Positions 44,826-52,464 of a stretch of 54,386 nucleotides of DNA are shown here, one piece after another. The translations under genes were made by a program, and so were the position numbers. The notes below the pieces were generated by a model. It did no database searches, was not told the DNA's origin, and was given only the letters and a program-made list of their open reading frames with translations. Source of the stretch: Phaeodactylibacter luteus (lineage in GTDB: Bacteria > Bacteroidota > Bacteroidia > Chitinophagales > Saprospiraceae); NCBI RefSeq assembly GCF_007993045.1, contig NZ_VOOR01000035.1, positions 1 to 54,386 of the forward strand, written 5' to 3'. Each line of letters starts with the position of its first letter. Position 1 is the first letter of the stretch.

Positions 44826-44875
44826 TTGCCTTCACTTCCCATCCTGTCCTCTTGTTGGGGCTTTAGTAATCGGTC

Positions 44876-44955
44876 TATCCCGCTAGACAGCGGGACACTT
44901 TTTCGCTCATACTTTACCCCGAAAATCCTTCCCGCTTTTGTGCATAAAAAGCGGG
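44876..44955. repeat. Two adjacent hairpins with the same arm
   Basis: TCCCGCT-AGAC-AGCGGGA (near 44878-44895) is followed by CACTTTTT, so it can terminate on the plus strand. TCCCGCTTTT and AAAAGCGGGA (near 44929-44954) form a second, longer hairpin. All four arms share TCCCGCT or its complement, so alternative pairings are possible. They lie just downstream of the PBP1C gene (minus strand). Confidence 0.55.
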
Positions 44956-45051
44956 ACTTGGCTAAACTCCGGTTTTCGGCTAGAAGGCCAACATCCCAAC
45001 ATCTCTTAGGGAGGCTCAGCAGCTTATCCGGCCTTGCGCATGGATAGGCGC

Positions 45052-47409
45052 TCACTCAAGCACAAAGAAAGGCTGCTGCAGCGTTTGCCCGCCCTCATCT
45101 ACAAGGGTGAGCAGATGATGGCCCGGGCTTGGCGACAGTTCCATGCTGTGGAAGGTGGTAGTCGCCCCCAGGTAGGTTTCGTCAAGGTGCCAATATACCG
45201 TCTGCCCGGGGAAGCGGTGTGCGGCAGAGAAAATCACCTTTGATGGCTGCCCGTCCAAATCTACAGGCACTTTTACCCTTGCGGGGTGCTGCGGGTAGAT
45301 CAAAGCCATGTTATCGTCCTGTCCGTCTTTGCAGCCCGGGGCCCATGTAGGAGGAGGGGCATAAGCTGGATTGCGCTTTTGGTAAAAATAGGCTGCTGCA
45401 GGGGGGAGCAAAAACCAAGGCTCCGGTATCAGCATACTTGCAGGGGCGCATCCGGCATGAGCCCTGAGCCTGCTATCCCGCTCCAGGTGCAGCACTTGAT
45501 GGTAAGGGCAGGCACCTGTCTTCAAGAGAGGCGCCGCTGCCCAGGCCGTATCCACAGGGCAGTGTGGCGAAGGCGCATACCCGCTTTGCCTGCAGGCTTG
45601 CACCGGGTGGAGGGCGTCCCACGGTGGCGGGAACCAACCCTCAGCAGCTGGCAGCCGGTTGAACACCTCAAAAAGCAAAGGGGCTGCTGCACGCACCCCC
45701 ACAAGGCCCGGCCGCCCCTCCCCATCGGCATTGCCCACCCAAACGCCAACCGTATACCGGGGTGAGGCCCCTATTGCCCAGGCATCCCGGAAGCCGAAAC
45801 TCGTGCCTGTCTTCCAGGCAATCTTCCGGCTGGAAGAAAAAGCCTCCCACTGCCCCTCTGCCCCAGGGCGTTCCAAGTGCTGCATCGCTTCAAAGGCGAG
45901 CCAGGCGGCCCCTGCGCTCATTGGGGCAGGCTCCTGCTGAAGCGGCCTTTCTGGCAGGGGGGCAGGCTCGAAAACTGCAGGCCGGAAATCGGAGGGCGTG
46001 TACCAGCCGTTGTGCGCATATTGATGGAGCAGGGTGCGCCCCATGCTGGCATAGATGCCTGTCAGCTCCCATAGGGAGGCTTCCGCCCCGCCCAAGACAA
46101 GGGGCAGGCCATAGTGCCTGGCAGGGTAGCGGATGTGCCCGAGCCCGAGCTGCCTCAGCCGCAGGTGGAACTTTTCCAGCCCATAATCCTGCAGCAGCCT
46201 TACCATGGGCACGTTTAAGGACCGGGCCAAGGCCCGTTCTGCAGAGACAGCGCCATCGTAGTCTTCATGGAAGTTTTCAGGCTGGTAGCCGCTCAACCGG
46301 GTAGGGATGTCGAGCAGCAAGGTGGAGGGCAGGATAAGGCCTTCCTGTAGGCTGTACGCGTACAGAAGAGGCTTTAGTATGCTGCCGGTGCTGCGCGGGG
46401 CAGGGATGATGTCTACATCCTCGCTGTGCGGTTGCCCGGCATTGGGGGCGTTGCCGATGTAAGCCAGGGTTTCTCCTGTCTCGGTATCCAAAACCAGTAC
46501 AGCCAGGTTGTGCACCTGATTGGCCCGCATGACCGACTGATGGTGGGCGGCGAGCTCGGTAAGCTGCTGCTGCAAAACGGCATCTATGGTGCTTGTGATG
46601 CGCCCTTCCCTGCCATCGGCCTGTAGCCTGCTGAGGAGATGGGGGGCATATTGTGGCAACGGCCGGGGGGCTTCGGGCAGGGGCTCTTGCCGGAAAAGCT
46701 GCAGGTCGGCTTGGCTGAAGTAGCCAGCTTGGCACAGCCGCTCCAGCAGGCGGTCTCGTTTGGCGGCCAGGGCCGCCCGGTTGCGGCCGGGGTGGATCAG
46801 CCCGGGGCTATTGGGCAAAACAGCTAGCATAGCGCTCTCTGACCAAGTGAGGAGGGCAGGCGGCTTGCCAAAATACCGCCAAGCGGCAGCTTCCAGGCCT
46901 ACTACATTGCCTCCAAACGGGGCATGTGCTGCATACAGCTGCAGGATGTGCTGTTTGGAGTAGCTGAGCTCTAGCCGCGTGGCCAGGATGAGCTCCTGTA
47001 TTTTCCGGAGTACCGTCCTCGGCGGGTTGCCAAGCGACATGCGGATGACCTGCATGCTAAGGGTCGAGCCTCCACTGACGACCCGCCCAGCCTTCAGGTT
47101 TTGCCACAAAGCGCGCCCTAGGCCGATAGGGTCGATGCCCGGATGGCGGTAAAAACGCCGGTCTTCGAATTCAACCAATGCTGCGGTAAAGCTAGGCGGC
47201 AGCTCCTCCGGCACAGGAAAGCGCCATTGCCCATCTTTGGCTATGCGGGCGCCAAGCAGGGTGCCTGTCTGGCTTTCCAGTACCAGGGAGTACGGGGGGC
47301 GGAACAGCGGGCGTGGCAAAGAAAAGGCATACCAGCCCAGCAGCACGGCAAAAAAAAACAGCACCGTACGTGGGTGCCCCCGCAGCCATGATACCGCTCG
47401 CCCTTTCAT
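45052..47409 (-). CDS. pbpC: Penicillin-binding protein 1C (bifunctional transglycosylase/transpeptidase)
   Basis: The 785-residue protein is anchored by one N-terminal membrane segment (TVLFFFAVLLGWYAFSL). The glycosyltransferase domain has EFEDRRFYRHPGIDPIGLGR and SGGSTLSMQVIRM. The transpeptidase domain has the S-x-x-K region (STGSILKPLLYAYSLQEG), S-L-N (ARSLNVPMVRLL) and K-T-G (KTGTSFGFRDAWAIG). The C-terminal 90 residues are the PBP1C-specific domain. It makes peptidoglycan in the periplasm. PBP1C genes often neighbour an alpha-2-macroglobulin gene; none is here. The start codon overlaps the stop codon of the 159-residue gene upstream (TAATG), so the two are translationally coupled. Confidence 0.94.
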   Translation of the reverse strand: MKGRAVSWLRGHPRTVLFFFAVLLGWYAFSLPRPLFRPPYSLVLESQTGTLLGARIAKDGQWRFPVPEELPPSFTAALVEFEDRRFYRHPGIDPIGLGRALWQNLKAGRVVSGGSTLSMQVIRMSLGNPPRTVLRKIQELILATRLELSYSKQHILQLYAAHAPFGGNVVGLEAAAWRYFGKPPALLTWSESAMLAVLPNSPGLIHPGRNRAALAAKRDRLLERLCQAGYFSQADLQLFRQEPLPEAPRPLPQYAPHLLSRLQADGREGRITSTIDAVLQQQLTELAAHHQSVMRANQVHNLAVLVLDTETGETLAYIGNAPNAGQPHSEDVDIIPAPRSTGSILKPLLYAYSLQEGLILPSTLLLDIPTRLSGYQPENFHEDYDGAVSAERALARSLNVPMVRLLQDYGLEKFHLRLRQLGLGHIRYPARHYGLPLVLGGAEASLWELTGIYASMGRTLLHQYAHNGWYTPSDFRPAVFEPAPLPERPLQQEPAPMSAGAAWLAFEAMQHLERPGAEGQWEAFSSSRKIAWKTGTSFGFRDAWAIGASPRYTVGVWVGNADGEGRPGLVGVRAAAPLLFEVFNRLPAAEGWFPPPWDALHPVQACRQSGYAPSPHCPVDTAWAAAPLLKTGACPYHQVLHLERDSRLRAHAGCAPASMLIPEPWFLLPPAAAYFYQKRNPAYAPPPTWAPGCKDGQDDNMALIYPQHPARVKVPVDLDGQPSKVIFSAAHRFPGQTVYWHLDETYLGATTTFHSMELSPSPGHHLLTLVDEGGQTLQQPFFVLE

Positions 47410-47888
47410 TATCGGATACTGAACTGTTGTTGCTCAATGGCCCAGCTGCCACCGCTCTGGCGCAGCACGTAGCTGCCCAGCATCTGCTGACGCCCGCCCG
47501 GTAGGGTGGCAAAAAAATGCAGGGACAGCACATCGCCCCGGAATGTGCCCCCCAAGTCGATGATGCCCCAGTCTCTGGATTCTGCCGGCAGCTGGCTTTC
47601 CTCTCCTGGGAACAAAGGGTTGAAGGCCCGCCCTTGCGGTGTCTCCACATCCCCAGGCTGCAAAGCTGTAAAAGCTTGCGAAAAGCTGCTCTTGAGCCGG
47701 CTCTGCCCTTCGTCGGCACGGAGGTGGAAAGCGGTGCCTTCCGGCCAATAGGTTTGGAGGGCTTCTTCTACTTCCGGTTGGCCCAAAACAGACTGAAGGG
47801 CTTTTGCCAGGCTTTCAGCGCTTTGGCTGAACAAGGGGTGGGCTGTGCAAAACAAAAGCAGTAGGGGCAGAATGGAATTAACTTTCAT
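47409..47888 (-). CDS. Small secreted protein, coupled to PBP1C
   Basis: The 159-residue protein starts with a signal peptide (MKVNSILPLLLLFCTAHPLFS). The mature part is about 140 residues, with alternating beta-strands near the end (WGIIDLGGTFRGDVLSLHFFA; MLGSYVLRQSGGSWAIEQ), resembling a small NTF2/DUF4783-like fold. The family is not certain. Its stop overlaps the pbpC start by one base, so it may be a periplasmic partner of PBP1C. It is the first gene of the pair. Confidence 0.72.
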   Translation of the reverse strand: MKVNSILPLLLLFCTAHPLFSQSAESLAKALQSVLGQPEVEEALQTYWPEGTAFHLRADEGQSRLKSSFSQAFTALQPGDVETPQGRAFNPLFPGEESQLPAESRDWGIIDLGGTFRGDVLSLHFFATLPGGRQQMLGSYVLRQSGGSWAIEQQQFSIR

Positions 47889-48126
47889 GGTAGTCGCAGG
47901 GTATTATGGATGGTAATGTCAATTACGGGCTGAGCCAGCCCACTACAACAAGGTAACGCGAATTTGCCTTTCCTATGGTGTATCGGCTGACAATTTGCGC
48001 CTTCAAGCCCAGGAGGGCTGCCTGGCAAGGCGGGCAGCCGCTTTCGCGGAACAGCGGGGGCTATTATTTTCTCCCAGCAAACATCGATATTCGCCCCGAT
48101 GTTATAGGAATGGACAAACCAAGACC

Positions 48127-49662
48127 ATGGAAGAGACTGTAATGACTAAGAAAATCGAGCTGAGGAACCTCACGCTCGAAGATTATATCGGCCTTAAAGA
48201 GGCCATGATCCAAGCTTATTCCGGAGGGGGGGTGACGCACTGGAACCGGGACGCCATCAAAAAGCTGCTGGATATTTTCCCGGAAGGGCAGCTCTGTGTG
48301 GTCGTGGAAGGCCGGGTGGCGGCCTGTGCGCTTTCTATCATTGTCGATTACAACAAATACGGCGATAAACACACCTACTCCCTCATTACCGGGCAGGAGA
48401 CGTTCTCCACACACGATGCGGAGGGGGACGTGCTCTATGGGATAGAGCTTTTTGTGCACCCCGATTTCCGGGGCATGAGGCTGGGGCGGCGGCTGTACGA
48501 TGCCCGCAAAGAGCTCTGCGAGTCGCTCAACCTCCGTTCTATCATTGCCGGGGGGCGCATCCCCAAATACAGGGAGTATGCCAAAGAGCTGACGCCACGG
48601 CAGTATATCGATCAGGTGAAGCTCAAGGAGATTTATGACCCCACGCTCACCTTCCAGCTGTCGAACGATTTTCACGTCCGTAAGATTTTGAAAAACTATC
48701 TTCCAGAAGATAAAGCCTCAAAAGAGTACGCCACCCTGCTCGAGTGGAACAACATCTACTACCAAGAGGAGGAAAAACTGATCAACGCTACGAAGACGAC
48801 CATACGGGTGGGGATCGTGCAGTGGCAAATGCGCTTGTTCCCCAACTTCGATGCGCTCATCCGGCAGGTCGAGTACTTCGTGGATGCCGTCAGCGATTAC
48901 CAGTCTGATTTCATCCTGTTCCCGGAGTTTTTCGAAGCCCCGCTCATGGCTGATTACAACCATTTGGGGGAGGCCCGCGCTATCCGCGAACTGGCCGGGT
49001 ATACCAATGCCCTGCGCGAGAAGTTCACGGAGTTTGCGGTAAGCTATAACGTGAACATCATCACCGGCAGCATGCCCAAGGTGGAGGAAGATGGGCACCT
49101 CTACAATGTTTCCTACCTTTGCCGCCGGGATGGCACTTGGGAGAAATACCAGAAAGTCCACATCACCCCTTCAGAAAGGGACGCCTGGGGGATGAAAGGC
49201 GGCAGCCGGCTCAAAGTGTTCGATACCGATTGTGGGAAAGTGGGCATCCTGATCTGCTACGATGTGGAATTCCCCGAACTGGCAAGGGTATATGCAGACC
49301 AAGGCATGCAGATCCTGTTCGTCCCTTTCCTGACCGATACCCAAAACGGGTACAACCGGGTGCGGCTGTGCGCGCAGGCCCGCGCTATAGAAAACGAGTG
49401 CTATGTGGTTATTGCCGGGGCTGTGGGCAACTTGCCCAGGGTGAATAATATGGACATCAATTACGCCCAATCTGCCATATTCACGCCATCTGATTTCGCC
49501 TTCCCTACCAATGCAGTGCGGGCTGAAGCCACCCCCAACACTGAGATGACAGTCATTGCCGACGTGAACCTAGAGCTGCTCAAGGAGCTCCACGAGTATG
49601 GCAGCGTCAATACCTTGAAGGACCGCAGGAAAGATCTATATGAAGTAAAACTGAAGCGGTAA
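48127..49662 (+). CDS. GNAT N-acetyltransferase fused to carbon-nitrogen hydrolase (nitrilase superfamily)
   Basis: The 511-residue protein has two domains. Residues about 10-200 are a GNAT fold (ELFVHPDFRGMRLGRRLYD, the acetyl-CoA loop). Residues about 215-500 are a nitrilase-type amidohydrolase with the catalytic triad: Glu in FILFPEFFEAP, Lys in KYQKVHITPSE, Cys in VGILICYDVEFPE. The same fusion occurs widely in Bacteroidota, but its substrate is not established. A reaction releasing an acid and then acetylating (or the reverse order) is plausible. ATG 48127 is chosen over upstream TTG/GTG codons and over the ATG five codons later. A dispersed element copy (G) starts 10 bp after the stop. 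Confidence 0.93.
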   Translation: MEETVMTKKIELRNLTLEDYIGLKEAMIQAYSGGGVTHWNRDAIKKLLDIFPEGQLCVVVEGRVAACALSIIVDYNKYGDKHTYSLITGQETFSTHDAEGDVLYGIELFVHPDFRGMRLGRRLYDARKELCESLNLRSIIAGGRIPKYREYAKELTPRQYIDQVKLKEIYDPTLTFQLSNDFHVRKILKNYLPEDKASKEYATLLEWNNIYYQEEEKLINATKTTIRVGIVQWQMRLFPNFDALIRQVEYFVDAVSDYQSDFILFPEFFEAPLMADYNHLGEARAIRELAGYTNALREKFTEFAVSYNVNIITGSMPKVEEDGHLYNVSYLCRRDGTWEKYQKVHITPSERDAWGMKGGSRLKVFDTDCGKVGILICYDVEFPELARVYADQGMQILFVPFLTDTQNGYNRVRLCAQARAIENECYVVIAGAVGNLPRVNNMDINYAQSAIFTPSDFAFPTNAVRAEATPNTEMTVIADVNLELLKELHEYGSVNTLKDRRKDLYEVKLKR

Positions 49663-49671
49663 GGGCAAGTT

Positions 49672-49887
49672 GTGGGCGCTAGCCAGGCTGTCCGTTTTTT
49701 GGGCCTGCCCCTACATAGTGTGTGGGGCCTGCCCCTGCCGCAAGGAGGGGGCAGCGGGCAGGTGCCGCTATGCTACGGGGCTCGCTTTCCGCTCGGCCCT
49801 ATCGGGCTTACCACCCCTGCGCAGCGCTAGGCCAATGCCAGCCCAAAGCCCGGAAAGCATAAGCCATCTTTTAGTTTGGGCCCGAGC
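49672..49887 (-). repeat. MITE-like dispersed element, copy G (complete, inverted orientation)
   Basis: On the minus strand it starts GGGCCCAAACTAAAAGATGGC and has GCCTAGCGCTGCG, the GCCCGATAGGGC hairpin, GAGCGGAAAGCGAGCCCC, GGCACCTGCC, a long second hairpin (CCCCCTCC-TTGC form, as in copy E) and an end CGGACAGCCTGGCTAGCGCCC. Near-identical 9-mers, AGGGCAAGT and AGGGCGAGT, flank it (49662-49670 and 49888-49896). The first overlaps the GNAT-nitrilase stop codon. Confidence 0.87.
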
Positions 49888-49908
49888 AGGGCGAGTGCGC
49901 TCTTTGTT

Positions 49909-50889
49909 CTACAGCAAGCCAAAGAAGCGGGCGATCCAGTAGGTAGCGTAGAAATCTACATCTTTAGCGAAGGGGCCAGTTTCTCCGCCCTGCTGCTCCC
50001 CCTCTCCGGGGTCTACTGCCATGGCGTGCCCCAATCCTTCAATATCAAAGCGTACGACCCGCTCTTCCCCACCTGCTTCCTGGTAGCTCAGCCGGCGCAC
50101 AGCGGGGTTCCCGGCAAACGTGGTGTCTATCGCTGCCGGCGTACGGCCAGTTTGGTGCACTGCCCCCCATTGTTTGGCCAGTTCTTCTGCATTTTGCGCA
50201 TTCACGATGGCATCATCTGTACCGTGAAAGATCATAGCTTTGGGGTAAGCGCCCTCATAGCTGGGGTAGGCATTGGCAACGGCTTCCTGCCAAGCCTCGG
50301 GCGACTTGGACACTTGCCCCTGCATGGCCTGAAAGCCAGCGGCCAGGTCAAAAGCAGCGCCATAAGGCACGCCAGACTGTACGGCGCCTGCGCTGAAGAC
50401 GTCAGGATAAGCGGCCATAAGGGCGCTGCTCATTGCGCCACCGGCCGACATGCCGGTGAGGTAGATCCGCTTGGGGGCTATATTGTAGTTGCTCAGCATA
50501 TAGGAGACCATCTGCCAAATCGATTGGCTCTCGCCATTGCTGCGGGTGATGTCTTGTTGTTGAAACCAGTTGAAGCAATTTTGTATGTTGTTCGAGGCCT
50601 GTTGCTCTGGGTAGAGCACGGCAAACCCCTGCTGCGCAGCGAGGGCGTTCCAGCCGGTTAGGCGGGCCATCTCGGCTGCGTTTTGGCCACAGCCGTGAAG
50701 CACAACCACTAGGGCTGCTTGTTCCGGCAGGCCCTCCGGCAGGTATTGCCAGGCTTTCAGTTGGCCGGGGTTGTCTCCAAAATCAGTTATTTCCTGCATA
50801 TCGCCAGAGGCGGGGGTTGGGGCATTTTCGGCCGGGCTGCAAGTAGCAACGGTAGCGGCCAATAATAAGATGGTAGTCAGGAGTTTCAT
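49909..50889 (-). CDS. PHB-depolymerase-like esterase lipoprotein (alpha/beta hydrolase)
   Basis: The 326-residue protein has a lipoprotein signal (MKLLTTILLLAATVATC, Cys17). The alpha/beta hydrolase domain has the oxyanion segment LVVVLHGCGQNAAEMA, the nucleophile elbow GMSAGGAMS and the catalytic acid region FHGTDDAIV, with a late histidine (DIEGLGHAMAVD). This matches extracellular polyhydroxybutyrate depolymerase/feruloyl esterase-like families (LpqC type). It should hydrolyse an ester outside the cytoplasm; the substrate is not known. The ATG at 50889 is used because the upstream extension breaks the signal. It lies 203 bp from the end of the NOS gene on the same strand. Confidence 0.87.
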   Translation of the reverse strand: MKLLTTILLLAATVATCSPAENAPTPASGDMQEITDFGDNPGQLKAWQYLPEGLPEQAALVVVLHGCGQNAAEMARLTGWNALAAQQGFAVLYPEQQASNNIQNCFNWFQQQDITRSNGESQSIWQMVSYMLSNYNIAPKRIYLTGMSAGGAMSSALMAAYPDVFSAGAVQSGVPYGAAFDLAAGFQAMQGQVSKSPEAWQEAVANAYPSYEGAYPKAMIFHGTDDAIVNAQNAEELAKQWGAVHQTGRTPAAIDTTFAGNPAVRRLSYQEAGGEERVVRFDIEGLGHAMAVDPGEGEQQGGETGPFAKDVDFYATYWIARFFGLL

Positions 50890-51092
50890 GCCTTGCGTGG
50901 TATTTGGTGATGGCTTCTGCAGGCAGAAAATACACAATCCTTCCTGCTGTAGCCCTAGTTGGAGGGCTGCCAATGCTCAAATCGCGTGGATGAAAGGGGT
51001 GGACTTAAGGTGTTGTTTTTTAAAGTAAAGTGGCTATGCCGAAGGCAGCCCCTTTTTATTTAGGGGTTTGGGGATAGCTGGGGTGTAGGGTT

Positions 51093-52232
51093 TTACCCCA
51101 TTGACCAAGGGCAGCCACGGGCTTCTTTTTCGGGGTAGAAAAAATTGGGCTTGAGCACTGTAGCATCATATTCCTTGTGGAAAATAGAGGTAGCGGCGGG
51201 GGACATAGGGGGGATCAGCCAAGCCCATTCGCCGGTTACTTTCCGCCCGTGGCGGCATTCGATGCGCTCAAAGTGCTCATGCTGCTCGGCGGCAGTATGG
51301 TGGTCGACCATTTTCACCCCATTTTCCCGGAAGGAATGTAGCACTGCCGTATTGAGCTCCAACAGTGCCCGGTCTTTCCAGAGGGTAAAGTGGTGAGCCG
51401 TATCCAGGCCCAAGGCTGCTGCCACCTTGGGCAGCATATCGTAGCGCCCAGCATCCGCCAGGTTGCGCGCGCCCACCTCGGTGCCCATGTACCAGCCATT
51501 GAACGGGGCTGCCGGGTAACTGATGCCGCCTATTTCCAGCCGCATATCTGAGATCACAGGCACCGCATACCACTTCATGCCAAGGGCAGTGATGCCCGGC
51601 TCGGTAGGGTGCTCTATGGGGACTTCCAAAGTGATCGCTTCCGGCCATTCGAACCAGGCCGGGGGGTGTCCAGCTGTTTCCACCACGAGCGGCAGGATGT
51701 CGTGCGCCGTGCCATTCCCTTTCCAGCCCAATGCTTCACAAAACCGGGTAAAGCCTACGCTGGCCGGATCGCCAATGACGAGCCCCGTGGCGTCGTCCTT
51801 ATAGCCAGCATAACGGATCAGCTGATGGTTGTGGATGGTGACAGGGGCCTTGCCCCGGCGGGCTTCCGGGAAGATGGAAATGGCAGAGCGGATGTTGCCC
51901 CCGTTGGTGGCGAAGGACAAATGTTCGCAGAGGGCTTCAAAAACGCCTTCTGCAGTAGTGGTTTCCCGGCGGTCGAACACATGCAGGCTTTTCCAGTACA
52001 GCCTGCCGATGCAGCGCGTAGCGTTGCGCCAAGCTACGCGAGCCCCGAAGGCCAGCTCTTCGGTAGTGAGCCGGTAAGCACCTGTTTCGTCTAGCTCTTC
52101 TGCTACATTGGCCAGGCGTTGACCGAGCCAATGCTCCGTATGCTGCTGCTCTTTTGCGAACAAGCGGAGGAACTTGCTGGCTTCTGCCATGCATTTTTGG
52201 TGCGGTTCTGGCAAGGGTGTCGATAAATGCAT
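51093..52232 (-). CDS. nos: Bacterial nitric oxide synthase oxygenase
   Basis: The 379-residue protein is the heme oxygenase domain of NOS without a reductase domain, which makes nitric oxide from L-arginine with electrons from a separate partner. The heme-ligand cysteine is Cys74 in AWRNATRCIGRLYW. Substrate and pterin features include GWYMGTEVGARNLAD (arginine-binding Glu), DRALLELNTAVLHSF and VDHHTAAEQHEHFER. The family's usual length (about 360-380) is kept, so the gene looks whole. The start is the ATG at 52232, 232 bp from the divergent FTCD gene. Bacterial NOS is best known in Bacillales and Deinococcus and is uncommon in Bacteroidota. No dedicated reductase is next to it. Confidence 0.95.
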   Translation of the reverse strand: MHLSTPLPEPHQKCMAEASKFLRLFAKEQQHTEHWLGQRLANVAEELDETGAYRLTTEELAFGARVAWRNATRCIGRLYWKSLHVFDRRETTTAEGVFEALCEHLSFATNGGNIRSAISIFPEARRGKAPVTIHNHQLIRYAGYKDDATGLVIGDPASVGFTRFCEALGWKGNGTAHDILPLVVETAGHPPAWFEWPEAITLEVPIEHPTEPGITALGMKWYAVPVISDMRLEIGGISYPAAPFNGWYMGTEVGARNLADAGRYDMLPKVAAALGLDTAHHFTLWKDRALLELNTAVLHSFRENGVKMVDHHTAAEQHEHFERIECRHGRKVTGEWAWLIPPMSPAATSIFHKEYDATVLKPNFFYPEKEARGCPWSMG

Positions 52233-52261
52233 AGTTTTTGTGCTGTACTTTCGATAGGGCT

Positions 52262-52331
52262 AGCGGAGGGGCTGCACCGCTGCATCTGCTGCCTTTTGGG
52301 TAATATTATCCCCAAAATAATAGCCCTCCGC
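52262..52331. promoter_or_regulatory. Nested inverted repeats in the NOS-FTCD divergent region
   Basis: Outer arms AGCGGAGGGGCT (52262-52273) and AGCCCTCCGC (52322-52331) surround inner arms TTTTGGG (52294-52300) and CCCAAAA (52311-52317). The inner loop contains the palindrome TAATATTA. It is 30-99 bp from the NOS start and 134-203 bp from the FTCD start, so it may be a shared operator. Confidence 0.45.
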
Positions 52332-52464
52332 CCTGAAAAGTTTATTTTTCGGCCTCATCAAATGGCCATATTGGCCAATTGTGTGCCAAGGCTAAGGGGC
52401 AGCAGCGGCTGCCCGCCGGCTACCACATTGAATAGCCCTATTCCAGCAATTCAAAACTAAAACC

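Noticed and set aside
12371-49887. CRISPR array made of the repeated blocks
   Set aside because: Copies are thousands of bases apart, in both orientations, and have no regular spacers or cas genes.
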